Assembly: GCF_907164915.1 (NCBI RefSeq)
Contig: NC_061867.1
Location: 37,795,338 to 37,859,337 of the forward strand
Reading direction: 5' to 3'
Source: Impatiens glandulifera
Lineage: Eukaryota; Streptophyta; Magnoliopsida; Ericales; Balsaminaceae
DNA: 64,000 nt
Under the pieces are notes generated by a model. It ran no database searches, had not been told where the DNA came from, and saw nothing but the letters and a program-made list of their open reading frames with translations. The translations under genes were made by a program, and so were the position numbers. Below, in pieces: positions 34,394-45,311 of this stretch. Within the stretch, counting starts at the first letter, position 1. Every line of letters begins with the position of its first letter.

Positions 34394-37300
34394 TCATTGT
34401 TCTTCCCTTTTTACTCGAGGATCGGTTGGACTCGTTTCTTGCCCTGGAAGCATGTTCATGAAATGAGGATAGCCGCGACCACCACGACCTCCTGCATTCG
34501 ATCTTCCTCCACGTTCAGCAACACTGCCACGTCCACCTTGATCAACATTAGACAGCCTACTCCGGCCGCCACCATTTCTTCCACCACGCTCAGAACCACT
34601 TCGACCACCACCTCTCTTGGTTGGCCTAGGATTGTCATCAGAACTTAGGGCCCGCCTGGATCTGGTCTCGGTTGCTACACCATCGTTCCTTCTGTTTGAC
34701 TCACCTTGAGTTGGTCGAGGTTGAACACTTTCAGAATTGCCCAAGGCATCCTCCTTAGCTTGAAACTTCCTGGCAATGTTCTCAGCAAAAGCTTGTCATT
34801 CATTATCATTTCTGTTCATGCAACCCTGCATTTCTACCAGCTGATTCTTCACCAGACTGAGTTCATCCAAGGTTTCCTTGTGGCGTTCGTCATTGATGTG
34901 TCTCTCAATGTCAAATAGTTCACTTTGGTGGTTGAAGCTTTCCTGTTGAAATTTTGAAAACTTTACATTCGAGACATGGGAGTCATAAGTATTCATCATC
35001 AGGGTCTTATCCAGCTCAGTTAGGATCTTGAACATGTTGCTGAAATTCGCTCTTTCCTCTTCCCTGGAGATCATTGATTGACACATGGTCTTCTGCATTG
35101 AGGAAAACATAGACCTCATAGATCTTAACAATTTATTTTCTCCAGCGGATGGACCTTCGTGAGAAGACACTTCTTCAGATTCTACAGCCATACTTTGATA
35201 GGCTCAAAGTTTGTATGAACCTGCAAGGATTGCTCAGGCTGATTTACTTCAGCATCCTTAGCCGCTTTCTCTTGTGCCTCTTCTTCGTCAATTTCTCTTT
35301 GTTCCCTTTCAAATCTTTCGAGCAAACTTCCAGAATAGTGACGGGGAGTGGTTATGTTTTCGTGAACACTTCCCACAACACCATCAGGAAATAGGTAAGA
35401 CTTAACAACCTTTGGTTGCTCATCCTATTCCTCCTCAGACGAGGAACTTTCTTCTTCATCATTCTTCTCGTTAGAGGGTTCCCCCTAAGTTCTTGCAATC
35501 TCTGGCTGAGTTACCTCGGCCAATATCTCTTGAGCACCCTCTGTTCTCGCAACAGGGGTTATAAGCACATCTTCTTCAATAGGAGCTTTCAAAGCCTCCT
35601 CAGCTACATCTTCCAAGATTACTTCTTCAACATTTATCTCAAGAGCTTGTTCAGGCTCTTGAACATTCACCATTTCTTCATCTTCATTAGGAAGCTCTTG
35701 AACAGGATGATCTTGAATGCGTCTCTCTTCGGCAGAAAGATTCCCGAATTCGATCAGGAGACCAGCATCTGATTCATCAGCGTTTGGAATAACCATGGCC
35801 TCTTCTTCGTTGAGCGGTTCTGCGCCAGAGTAATCGGCGCCATGAATGTATCTGGATGCAGCAGAAACATAGCCTTCCATGATATCATTCAACTTCTTCA
35901 GCACTTTGACTTCAACATCAGCTCCTTTTGCGTCAGGGTTGAAGTTTGCTTTCCTGGCTTCATATATTGGAAACAGGACTTTTCCAAGAATGCAAGCTTC
36001 CACCAGTTCTCTTTTGTTCAATGTTTCACCCACATCTGAAGTTCTTGCCCACTTCAGAACTTTCTTCTCATTTGCTACTCTCTTCTTCCATTCTTTTGTT
36101 ATGGCAGCATTGGACAGAGAGTCTTTGTACTTAGAGGACAGCCTCTCAGTACACCAGGAATCATAGATTCCTAACTTTTTAGATGAAAGAACTTTTACTT
36201 GATCCAGAATGAGATCAATGATTCCTCTTGCTTCAGACACCTTCTCAAGAGCTTGAAAAGCAGTAGACTTCCCTTTTCCAACAACCTCTACAGGTTTTGG
36301 AGCTGGTCTTTGTTCACCAATAACAATTCCTTTTGTCCCTTTCCTGGCCCGCAACAGTTCGAAGGCGGATTGGGGTTTCAGACACAACTCAGCAGGAAGC
36401 TCTCTACAGACAATTTTTCCGACTACCAAGGAATCCTTGGGAGCAGGAATGCTGGGTTCACCGACAACAATGGTAGAAATAGCACCTTGTTCTAGTATAG
36501 ACGACTCTATAGCACAGGCGACTACCTGATCAGATTGAGTAACAGGGGACTCCCCCTGTTAATAGATTCAACATTTGGACCGGCTGACTAAACAGTAGGC
36601 CCTTCAGCAAATTCTCTCAAAGGAGAGAAAACAGATTCAGATTGTTCCACTTCGGGAACATCAAATTTTGGCACAGCAGCCAAAGATTTAGAAGAAGTTA
36701 CCTTAGCAGATTTAGACGCGCGGGGCGCCTTTGTCTTCTTCTCCTTTGAGGCACAGGACCTCGAAGGTTTCCTCAAGAAAGTTGAGGGAGTAGATAGCAA
36801 TGTCATCGGGGTTGCAGCAAGTACGCATGGACCTTGCTTCACCCTTGAATCAAAGGATTCGGTGTCCTTCTGACTTGGACTTTTCATGCTGGAGGAACTG
36901 GCCTCCGATTCATTCACAGTTTTGATTCTCTTTGCCCCTGTTGGCATGATAGAAGCAGAAGGCTTTGATCGGGTGGAAGGCCTTCTTCCAGTCTGGAAAC
37001 TAGAGGCCCCAGATGCAGACTCTAGGTTATTCTTCACCCTAATCAGAGTGCTGGCCACCGTAGAAGCAGTAAAAACTCTTGCAGAGTTAATCTGCGTCGG
37101 TTCACCAACAGGAACCCCCAAAAACTTCAACAGGTGGCTCAGTTGAGCAGCATACGTGATACTCTCCTTGTTCGTCTGGCTGATGGAGTAACACAGATTC
37201 TGAAACAGGGTATGACCCCAGTTCACTTGGATTCCTTTAGAAATGGCGCACATATAGTCAAAACGGTCTTGACTATAGAGATTGAACGAGCCGACCTTCC

Positions 37301-37736
37301 CCTGCAGCGCCTTCGCCACCACGTCGTTTAGGAGAATAAAGTGGGATTTGAATACCTTCTTATATCCATTCACATGGATCTTAGAACCGTCAGTGGAGAA
37401 GGAAGTCTTCATTTCCTCCATGATTTCTGAAGGGAGCACCAAGTCGAACAGATGACCCTCCGTTGGAAGTTCAAAGAACTCCGCATACACCGCTTCATCA
37501 AAAGAGATCTCTTTTCCGTTAACGGTTGCTACGATGGAATCATCCACCATAACTACCGTTTTGAAGAACTCGCGAACTTCATCTTCATAGAAGATGAACG
37601 GTCCGCCCAGATACTTCCTTAACCCAGAATATTCTAAGGTTTGGAACATCTTCACCACCTCCGGCTGATCAAAGGAGCACACCGATGGAAAGTCCACCTG
37701 CAAAGTATAGTGACCGAGCGTGATTTTCTTCACCAT
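34394..37736 (-). pseudogene. Long accessory ORF of copia element 2 (about 1,110 codons), broken
   Basis: This single ancestral ORF is now split. The N-terminal 382 residues are intact (MVKKITLGHYTLQVDFPSV, VVKMFQTLEYSGLRKYLGGP, FELPTEGHLFDL, DRFDYMCAISKGIQVNWG). They form a globular domain resembling the putative plant transposon protein family of plant retroelements. A Ser/Lys/Pro-rich disordered part follows, with KRIK- and KKTK-type basic clusters, then a middle region with an acidic Glu-rich stretch, a helical/coiled-coil part (SMRSMFSSMQKTMCQS to ELSLVKNQLVEMQ) and a basic RGG-rich tail (RGGRSNAGGRGGRG). Breaks are TAG 36588, a 1-base shift near 36550, TAG 35485, TAG 35425, a shift near 35195 and TGA 34796. 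The function is unknown. It sits where SIRE/Maximus elements carry an env-like ORF. No signal peptide or membrane span is visible. Confidence 0.75.
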
Positions 37737-37854
37737 TTTGAGAGAATGTGAATCGATACGATATTTCAGAGAGTTTTAGTGAGAGAAATGCAAGAAAACT
37801 AGGGTTCTTAGAAATTTCGAGAGATTGAAAGTTTTCAAAATCATGCAGGAATGT

Positions 37855-37864
37855 CCTTATATAG
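37855..37864 (-). promoter_or_regulatory. TATA box of an internal promoter for the accessory ORF
   Basis: CTATATAAGG on the minus strand lies about 120 bases before the ATG at 37736. The interval is a pyrimidine/CTCTC-rich leader (TTTCTCTCACTAAAACTCTC) without upstream ATGs close to the start, apart from one in GCATGATT just downstream of the box. The spacing fits RNA polymerase II initiation and an about 90-base 5' UTR. Confidence 0.6.
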
Positions 37865-38084
37865 ATGAAAGATGGAAATATTTAATAACCGTCTATTCAA
37901 GGGGTATGGCCCATTAATAAAAGTTAGACGTCCTTTTTCAAGAAGTAATTATTAAAAATGAGGGTATATCAGTCATTTTCTCTAAACTTGATAGACACGT
38001 GTCTTCATGTTATTAAGAGATGACTGTTCGATATTTTGAGCGGGAAAAGAAGATAGCTCTCAGCGTATGACAGCTGTCCCTGAT

Positions 38085-38460
38085 CAGTCTAATCGGCACG
38101 TAGTTAGACGTTTTTCTTACTTCACAAATAACACAGCGTCTATTAGACGGGGGAGTGTATTAGACGCATACGTCTAATTCCGTGTAAATAACAAATCCCT
38201 CTAATGTTTATTAGATGTGTACGTCTAATTCCGCATAAACACCACGTGTTAGACGTGTGTTTATTAGACGTGAGCATCCTTTTGCTTAAGACGTAAAAAC
38301 GTCTAACGTCTATTAGACGTGTCTGTCTAATTGCGTGGATTTAAAATCTCAACATATAGACTTAGATGTATGTATTGTGAGCAAAAACACGTCTAAGTAC
38401 ATACTTTTTCTTTTAGACACCCTTGTCTAATTAGACCGATTAAGGATATTCGTCTAGAGA
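38085..38460 (-). repeat. TTAGAC/GTCTAA dyad cluster upstream of the accessory-ORF promoter
   Basis: About ten TTAGACG or CGTCTAA words in irregular spacing, such as TTAGACGCATACGTCTAA, TTAGATGTGTACGTCTAA and TTAGACGTGTCTGTCTAA. They are the same words as in the LTR arrays, but not in 134-bp units. They lie 220-600 bases upstream of the TATA box. Confidence 0.8.
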
Positions 38461-38464
38461 ATAT

Positions 38465-38861
38465 CTTTAATTCCAAAGAAATTTTTCTTCTCAAAAATGA
38501 ATATGGACATTAGAGTTTTATAAACAATTGTTGTGGTCCAAAGACCAAAAATATTTTTAACAAATAAAAACAATTATTCTTCCACAATGGAAGGTGCCAT
38601 TGTTGATCTTCCAAGTTGTGTACTCAGATGAGTACTCTTCTGGCTTCCTTCCTGCTATCCTCCTACATCACCTACAAAATAAACTATTTACAAATCTTGG
38701 TACCCATACTCAATTGGGTCCTCGATCAATTAGTCCCTTAGGAATCCATATTTGAGTTATTCTGATGGATTTCCCATTTTGTGTTGTGATTAATGCATAA
38801 GATTTTGACTTAGCAGATGACTTCCTGCTAGCCACTGATCCTTTGACTTCTGAAGAAGGTT
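38465..38861 (-). other. Gag/protease border and deletion junction of copia element 2
   Basis: On the minus strand the words QIWIPKGLI and GPIEYGYQ (about 38755-38700) match the gag end of copia element 1 (QIWITKGLI, GPK, IWVPK, about 8725-8790). Similarity stops just after this point. All of pol is absent, and AT-rich spacer with the dyad cluster follows. Confidence 0.6.
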
Positions 38862-40511
38862 TTAGTTTTCTTTTAAACTCCTTGACTTAGAGTCAGGTTT
38901 TAATTTACTAGAGTTATTAGTCTTTTCAAGCTTGTTTTTAAGCCAGCTAACAGTTGGTGGAACATAAACTATTTCATTTTTAAAAGCCACTTCTTCATGA
39001 ATAGGATCAGATTCAATGTCAGTCATACTTCCTTTGAAAAAACTTATTGGCTTAAGTTTGTCATTTGGATTTGACTTTTTGCAGGACAGGTTAGGATCAT
39101 TGCTATCAAATCCCAATCCGGATCTAGATCCAGCAGGTTTCAACATGCTGATCTGATATCTGACAGCATCACCAGACCTTGTCCATCCATAGACAACATA
39201 GTTAAGCCTTTTGTTTTCAGATGAAAGAGTTTGAATCTGTTCTTTGAGCATCTCATTTTTAGATGAGATCTCTTCAATTTTCTTTTCAAAATCATGTGAC
39301 TCTTCCTCTTTAGACAGATTTGGTTCATTTAAATCTAATGAAGATTTAGTTTTATTTAGAAATTCTGCTAGCTTTCTGTACTCGATGACCATTTCATCTA
39401 GTGCAGCTACCAGTTGTTCCCTTGAAAACCTTTCGGAGGAGAAATCAAATACCTCAGTTTCCTGAGTTCCTTCCTCATCTTCTCTAGCCATGAAGCAAGC
39501 CACGTCTTCTTCATCGCTTTCACTGGATGAGAAGTACGAGCCACGGCTGTTTCCTCTGTTCTTTCTGTCACCGGCCATAAGAGACTTCAGCTCTTTTCCA
39601 TCTTCCTTGGCATCTTCACGTTTTGGCTTCCGGCATTCCGATGTATAATGACCTTTAATACCACAGTTAAAACAAATAACATTAGCTTTAGATTTTCTAT
39701 TATCATTAGAATTTGAAGAGTTTGAGTTAGAGTTTCTCTTCTTAATGAAGTCGCCAAACTTCTTCACAAAGAGAGACATGGCATCGCTGCTCAACTGCTG
39801 AGCTGCCATCTTCACGTCCGGAGCAGTTGGTGGCTCTTCAGCAGTCACCAACGCCTTGGCAATAATAACGGACGAGGGTTGATCTTCTTCCATCCTACAG
39901 TTCAGCTCGAACTCATAGGCCTTGAGGTCAGCGAAGAGATCAAAGAGAGAGATCTTATTCAGATGTTTGGATTCTCTCATCGCCATAGTTTTTATGTCCC
40001 ATTGCCTTGGAAGAGCACGCATGACCTTGATAGAAAGCTCCCGGTTGCTAAAGGTCTTGCCTAAGATGGACAGAGAGGAGACGATCTTGCTGAATCTGGT
40101 GTCGAAATCGTTCATTGTTTCACCAGGACGCATTTTGAAGCTGTCGAACTGTTGAGTGGCAACCATGATCTTGTTTTCCTTGGTTTACTCGTTGCCCTCA
40201 CATAGTTGAGTGAGTCTGTCCCAGACTTCTTTGGCAGTGTCACATTTGATGATGTAGTTGAACATACTGTCATCGAGAGATCTGTACAGAACATCAAGAG
40301 CCATGTTGTTGAGGTTGTTCTGCCTCTTTTCATCAGCAGTCCAGTCGGTCTTCTCCTTATCAATCTTGATAGGACCTTCTGTGACAACACTCCACATGTC
40401 ATCATGAAGAGATGAGAGATGAGCACAAACCCTTTTCTTCCAAACAATATAGTTTTCACGAGAGAAAGTTGGAATGGCTGTAGCACTGGCATCTTTGGGT
40501 ATATTTGACAT
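38862..40511 (-). pseudogene. Copia element 2 gag, one premature stop
   Basis: This is the structural Gag of a copia element, about 550 codons. MSNIPKDASATAIPTFSREN is followed by WKKRVCAHLSSLHDDMWSVV and the UBN2-type core (VLYRSLDDSMFNYIIKCDTA, KEVWDRLTQLCEGNE). After a TAA at 40185-40187 (probably from CAA, Gln) the same frame continues with FKMRPGETMNDFDTRFSKIV, LPRQWDIKTMAMRESK, FADLKAYEFEL, the intact zinc knuckle CFNCGIKGHYTSEC (CX2CX4HX4C), the Ser-Asp-rich block and a coiled-coil tail (KIEEISSKNEMLKEQIQTLS). The only clear defect is the one nonsense codon. The frame ends at 38862, shortly before the gag/protease border. Confidence 0.92.
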
Positions 40512-40541
40512 ATTTCAGGAAAGGCTTGAGAATAGAATCAA

Positions 40542-40556
40542 GGCTCTAATACCAAT
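40542..40556 (-). other. Primer-binding site of copia element 2
   Basis: TTGGTATTAGAGCC on the minus strand lies next to the 5' LTR end and resembles the initiator tRNA-Met site of plant copia elements (TGGTATCAGAGC). Confidence 0.8.
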
Positions 40557-42930
40557 TGATAGGATCGGCTTTAGCAATAGAGACGGGGGTCTGCTAATGA
40601 TGAAGGCTTATGAAAAACGGTTTGATAGAAATCCTGTTAGGGATTAATATCTCTTTCTATTCTACGCAAACTTGTGTAAACACTTCAAACAGATTCAAGG
40701 CGGAATTGTTTACTTGGGTTTGAAGCACAATATTAAATATGAAAAGATGACAGAAAAGAAGAACAAAGCAGTTTGTTTATGGATGTTCGGAGAAACTCTC
40801 CTACGTCACGCCTTCTTCCAACCAACGGAAGGATTCACTATATGATGAGAATCAAATACAGTTTACACACACTTAGCTCACTATTGAACATAACACTTTC
40901 TGTTCAATTACAAGAAGATGAAGAATATCACTCAGCTAATGGTGTTTTGATTCTAGCTCTCTCTCTCGATTCACACACAGTACAATCAGAAAGAAGCTTC
41001 ACAAAATAAATTCAGTAAGCAAGATGATTGAGTAGTCTCTCTCTGCAAAATCAGAATGCTTGTTCGTAAGATTGGTTTGAAAGATGATAAAGTCGCTGCA
41101 TCGTCCGTTGCTCTTAGGATTGATTAAATACTAAGCAAGAGCTAACGGTCTAATTTTCAAGAATGATACGTGGCGCTCTTCAATTGGAAAGCCTCCATTG
41201 TACACAGCAGGATCTGAGCACAAGGATCGTGGCCGTACCGAACTGGTAGTGAGCCGAATATTCCATCAGGGATGTACCTGCAAAACGGGTAATGTGATGG
41301 AAATTCTCTTACGTGGCATTCCTTGATTGGATGCATATAGCTGTTGTACTAATCTTCACAGGAAAGTGGATCAGCAGTAGGGTACAACTATAGCACGTGG
41401 GTAGGAGAAATTCTAGATTCAAGCGTACTGCTTGAATAGAGCATTAGACGTATTTCAGTTAGACGGATTTGAGAAAATTAGTCTAATGAAATAAGTCAAC
41501 TCCTTCTAATGAAAAACGTCTATTAGACCGCCTGGTCTAATATAATTAGACTCGCGTCTAATTTCAATAACCATTAGACCGGCACGTCTAACTCCACTGA
41601 GTTAGATTGCCCCGTTTAATTCCGGTTCTACCTCAAACTAATCTGAAGGAGTTAGACTCACGTCTAACTTTCACTTAATTAGACAACCCGTCTAATTATA
41701 ATAACCATTAGACTGGAACGTCTAGCTCCACTGAGTTAGACTAACCCGACTAATTCCGGTTCTACCTCAGACTAATCTGAAGGAGTTAGACTCACGTCTA
41801 ACTTTCACTTAATTAGACAACCCGTATAATTATAATAACCATTAGACCGGCACGTCTAACTCTATTGAGTTAGACTGCCCCGTCTAATTCCGGTTCTACC
41901 TCAGACTAATCTGAAGGAGTTAGACTCGCGTCTAACTTTCACTTAATTAGACAATCCGTCTAATTATAATAACCATTAGACCGGCACGTCTAACTCCACT
42001 GAGTTAGACTGCCCCGTCTAATTCTGGTTCTACCTCAGACTAATCTGAAGGTGTTAGACTCACGTCTAACTTTCACTTAATTAGACAACCCGTCTAATTA
42101 TAATAACTATTAGACCGGCACGTCTAACTCCACTAAGTTAGACTACCCCGTCTAATTCCGGTTCTACCTCAGACTAATCTGAAGGAGTTAGAATCACGTT
42201 TAACTTTCACTTAATTAGACAATCCGTCTAATTATTTACATCAATTAGACTTACACGTCTAACTCCGATGAGTTAGACTATACGTCTAATTCTATACGAC
42301 TTGCGTCTAATTCCGTGTATTCATTAGACCATCTGTCTAATTCTTTACGTCTATTAGACTTACACGTCTAACTCCGATGAGTTAGACTGTACGTCTAATT
42401 CTATTAGACTCACGTCTAATTCCGTGTATTCATTAGACCATCCGTCTAATTCTTTACACATCTATTAGACTTACACGTCTAACTCCGATGAGTTAGACTG
42501 TACGTCTAATTCCGCGTTTTCATTAGACCATCCGTCTAATTCTTTACGTGTATTAGACTTACACGTCTAACTCCGATGAGTTAGACTGTACGTCTAATTC
42601 TATTAGACTCACATCTAATTCCGTGTATTCATTAGACCATCCGTCTAATTCTTTACACATCTATTAGACTTACACGTCTAACTCCGATGAGTTAAATTGT
42701 ACGTCTAATTCCCACGTCTATTAGACTTACACGTCTAACTCCGATGAGTTAGACTGTGAGTCTAATTCTATGCGAATGAAAATCAAGATCGGTCTAATGG
42801 CCCTCATTAGATCCAAATCTAGAGACATGTTGTCTCAATACACCTGTATTGAAACTTATAAATTATTTCATCATCAAAATATCAAGGGATAAATTATTTC
42901 AACACTTAGTCAAAATAATTTGACCCAACA
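40557..42930 (-). repeat. 5' LTR of copia element 2 (right copy)
   Basis: About 2.37 kb. It begins TGATAGGATCGG on the plus strand and ends TTTGACCCAACA next to the TCTAA duplication. It is nearly the same as the left copy, with small indels (for example TACGTCACGCCTTC at about 40802-40815 is absent from the left copy). Confidence 0.92.
41575..42760 (-). repeat. TTAGAC/GTCTAA dyad arrays (right LTR)
   Basis: This is the counterpart of 32797-34050. It has about five 134-bp units (CGGCACGTCTAACTCCACTG recurs), then about 110-bp units with TTAGACTTACACGTCTAA. Copy number differs slightly from the left LTR. Confidence 0.92.
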
Positions 42931-42935
42931 TCTAA

Positions 42936-43286
42936 GCATATGAATTTTGTGTTAATATCCAAGTATAGGGATTGTAATTGAATTCACAAGTATAAATTTG
43001 TGTTTTATTATATAAGGATGTATAAAGGTTTGTGTTTGATTATAATTAAAATGTAGGTGTTGTGTTTAATTTCTAAGTATATGATTGTGTTTAATTTCTT
43101 AAGGATAAAATATAATCACGCTTAAATCTCATTAATTATTAAATTTGAAGGGGTCAAATGTCGAAAGATTTAAATCATATCTTTCTGCATTTAGAGGTAA
43201 AGCCAAAATATTTCGTTATTTTTATTACTAATATTTATTATTCATATTGAATTTGACCTAATAATATTAATTTTTTAGTTTTGCAG
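42936..43286 (+). repeat. Remainder of the third tandem unit of CACTA 2
   Basis: It resumes at GCATATGAATTTTGTGTTAA after the copia insertion and ends with CGAAAGATTTAAATC near 43180. An acceptor TTTTGCAG at 43279-43286 follows. Confidence 0.7.
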
Positions 43287-44515
43287 TTTCTTCCTCCACG
43301 CGAAAACGAGGTCGCAACAAGAATATCGAGCTTGCGAAAAGGCCACAAGGATCGAGGCTGCCATTGAGCTTCGGAGATGTGGATGAGAGGCCATATGGTG
43401 AAGCTAGGAGTATGTGGTCTAGGCATGTTGGGTCGATGGTGCGGGACCTCACACTCATCTCGCATCGCCAACTATAGTGGAGGGCTTTGAGTACCGATCA
43501 ACTGAATTCACTATGGCTTTCTATGACGGTGATAAATTGAATTACATGATTTAAATTAACATTCAAATGATGTTTTATAACATGTGATGATTTTTATTTT
43601 TCAGAATCCATTCGAGATTATGTCCAGGTTCATAACGGAGATGAGGAGATTGTACTTGTGTGTCCCCCACCATCATATGATCCAGTAGATATTGAGTTCC
43701 TCTACAGACACCACTACTTCACCGAGACCTTCAAGATACGTACAATTTCATAATAGAAATATGTACTGATCGACGATACTAATTTCTAACTTCATTTTTA
43801 TTTTAAATACAGAAAAAAGAGTTATATCAATATTGGAAACCGAAGACAAATGAGGTTTATGCACCATACATGCAGTAAACCATTTTCACGAGTAAGAGAA
43901 GAATGTGTATGTATATTATTCAATTAAACATACTATAAATAATGTAACTAATTTACTGATGAACAATTTATTTGAACAGGAGGTTGAACTCGGACGCCCC
44001 TGAATATTATAGAGAGGTTTAGAAGGACTCAAACCTCGAGAGTCACCAAAGACAACTCGACCCCAACGTCGGACCAATTGTCACAAGAGAATATCGTAAG
44101 TTAATAATTAAGTTTAATTGAAAATTTAATAGAACTATATATAGCTTATACAATAAAACTTTAAAATGTGCAGGCGGAGATGGAGCAAGTGATTAATGAC
44201 ACACCTGGTATCTCCAACTTCCATGTGACCAAGAGAGTGTTCAGGCCCCAAAGACACGGGACGGTGATGGGTATGGGGTCAGGCGTGTGACTATCGCATT
44301 TTCACGGGGATCGATGGAGGGGCAACTGTTCACAACGTGGAGGAACACTAAGGGATAAGAACAAACGGCTCCAAACGCGGGTCGATGAACTAGAAGAGGT
44401 AGTTCAAGTTAACAATGAGAGAATGCAAGCAGAATTAGCGGAATCTAGACGACATGTTGCATTTATATTAGCACAGTTATAGAATCAACCTCCACCCCCC
44501 TTGAGTTAGTACGTT
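43287..44515 (+). pseudogene. CACTA 2 second protein (Transposase_24/TNPA-like), multi-exon, broken
   Basis: Exon text after the acceptor TTTTGCAG reads RKRGRNKNIELAKRPQGSRL, PLSFGDVDERPYGEARSMWS and RHVGSMVRDLTLISHRQL, then a TAG (about 43474). Next comes a middle exon after TTTTTCAG (43604): DYVQVHNGDEEIVLVCPPPS. A later exon reads TQTSRVTKDNSTPTSDQLSQ with ENI. A clean intron at 44096-44173 (GTAAG to TGCAG) leads to AEMEQVINDTPGISNFHV and FRPQRHGTVMGMGSGV, then a TGA (about 44288). Beyond it lies a coiled coil (NKRLQTRVDELEEVVQVNNE, MQAELAESRRHVAFILAQL). In CACTA elements this second protein binds subterminal repeats and assists transposition. At least two stops break it. Confidence 0.75.
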
Positions 44516-45311
44516 TTAGTATATGTTTTTCCATTAATTATGTACTTTTTGAATTAGTTTATTGTGTTTGGAGTAAATACATTTTGGATTGTAGTTTACA
44601 TGTTTTAATACATATTGATTGAAATTTTTTGAAATGTAATGATTTTTTTGCTTATTGTATTCGTTTGGTTTTGCTGATAACAAGTTAAGGTTATGGAAAA
44701 AATAAATAGAATATTAAATTTTTGTAAATGGAAAATACCGAAAGATTTGATAAAATCTATTTGTATTCATAGTTACACTATTCTGACAGTTTTAAATAAA
44801 TCTTTTGGTAAAGCTTATACTGAAAATTTTGTTTAAAAACTTTAGGTATTCCCCTTTGTCGAAAGATTTCAACAAGACTTTCGGTATTTCCCTAATTACA
44901 CTTTGCCGAAACATATGTTGAAATATTTCGGTACAAACAAATATTTCGGTAAAGGCTTTGTCGAAATATTTCAACATATCTTTCGGAAAAGGCTTTTCCG
45001 AAAGATTTGTTGAAATCTTTCGCTATTTACCCTAAATAATGACTAAATAGTCTATTCGACTTTTACATATTTAAACTCTTATCAGCCCAATTAGAAGAAA
45101 TATGATACATGTTAAAATGTCATTATATAGTTTATGCCGATAGATCTAATCATATTTATCGGAAAAGGTTATGTCGAAAGATATGTATAAATCTGTCGGC
45201 TAAAGCTCCAATACCTTTACCGACAAATACCAACAGTTTGAGCACTTGTCGGTAAAAGTGTATTTCCGACAACCTAATAAACTTTTGATAAAAGCCCAAC
45301 TTTTACTATTA
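44516..45311 (+). repeat. Right subterminal repeats and terminus of CACTA 2
   Basis: From about 44735, CCGAAAGATTTG and AATCTTTCGGTA words alternate densely, giving inverted repeats such as CGAAAGATTTC around AAGACTTTCGGTA. The array ends at TTTTACTATTA (mutated CACTAGTAAAA terminus). Confidence 0.8.

Larger units (their letters stand above)
31787..42930 (-). mobile_element. Ty1/copia element 2 (SIRE/Maximus-like), pol-less, complete with TSD
   Basis: Two long LTRs (31787-34216 and 40557-42930) flank it, with TCTAA duplicated at 31782-31786 and 42931-42935. It reads on the minus strand: 5' LTR (right), PBS, gag (40511 to 38862), a spacer with dyad repeats and a promoter, a long accessory ORF (37736 to 34394), PPT and 3' LTR (left). 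Protease, integrase, reverse transcriptase and RNase H are all missing, so mobility would depend on proteins from another copy. The LTRs are very similar by eye apart from a few indels, so this insertion is younger than copia element 1. The gag is homologous to that of copia element 1. Confidence 0.92.
30058..45311 (+). mobile_element. CACTA (En/Spm) transposon 2, nonautonomous, holding copia element 2
   Basis: The left end is CACTAGTAAAAAAGGGGTTT. The right end, read inward, is TAATAGTAAAAGTTGGGCTT, recognisably the same terminus with CACTA changed to TAATA. TAA flanks both sides (30055-30057 and 45312-45314), the 3-bp duplication expected of CACTA. Both ends have subterminal ACCGAAAGAT/ATCTTTCGGT repeats. 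The 11.1-kb copia element 2 (31787-42930) sits inside, so the transposon itself is about 4.1 kb. It codes only for the second CACTA protein (43287-44515), and no transposase is present. Confidence 0.85.

Noticed and set aside
35416..36495. Hydrophobic plus-strand frames (for example 35416-35772) suggesting membrane proteins
   Set aside because: They are antisense shadows of the Glu/Lys-rich accessory ORF on the minus strand.
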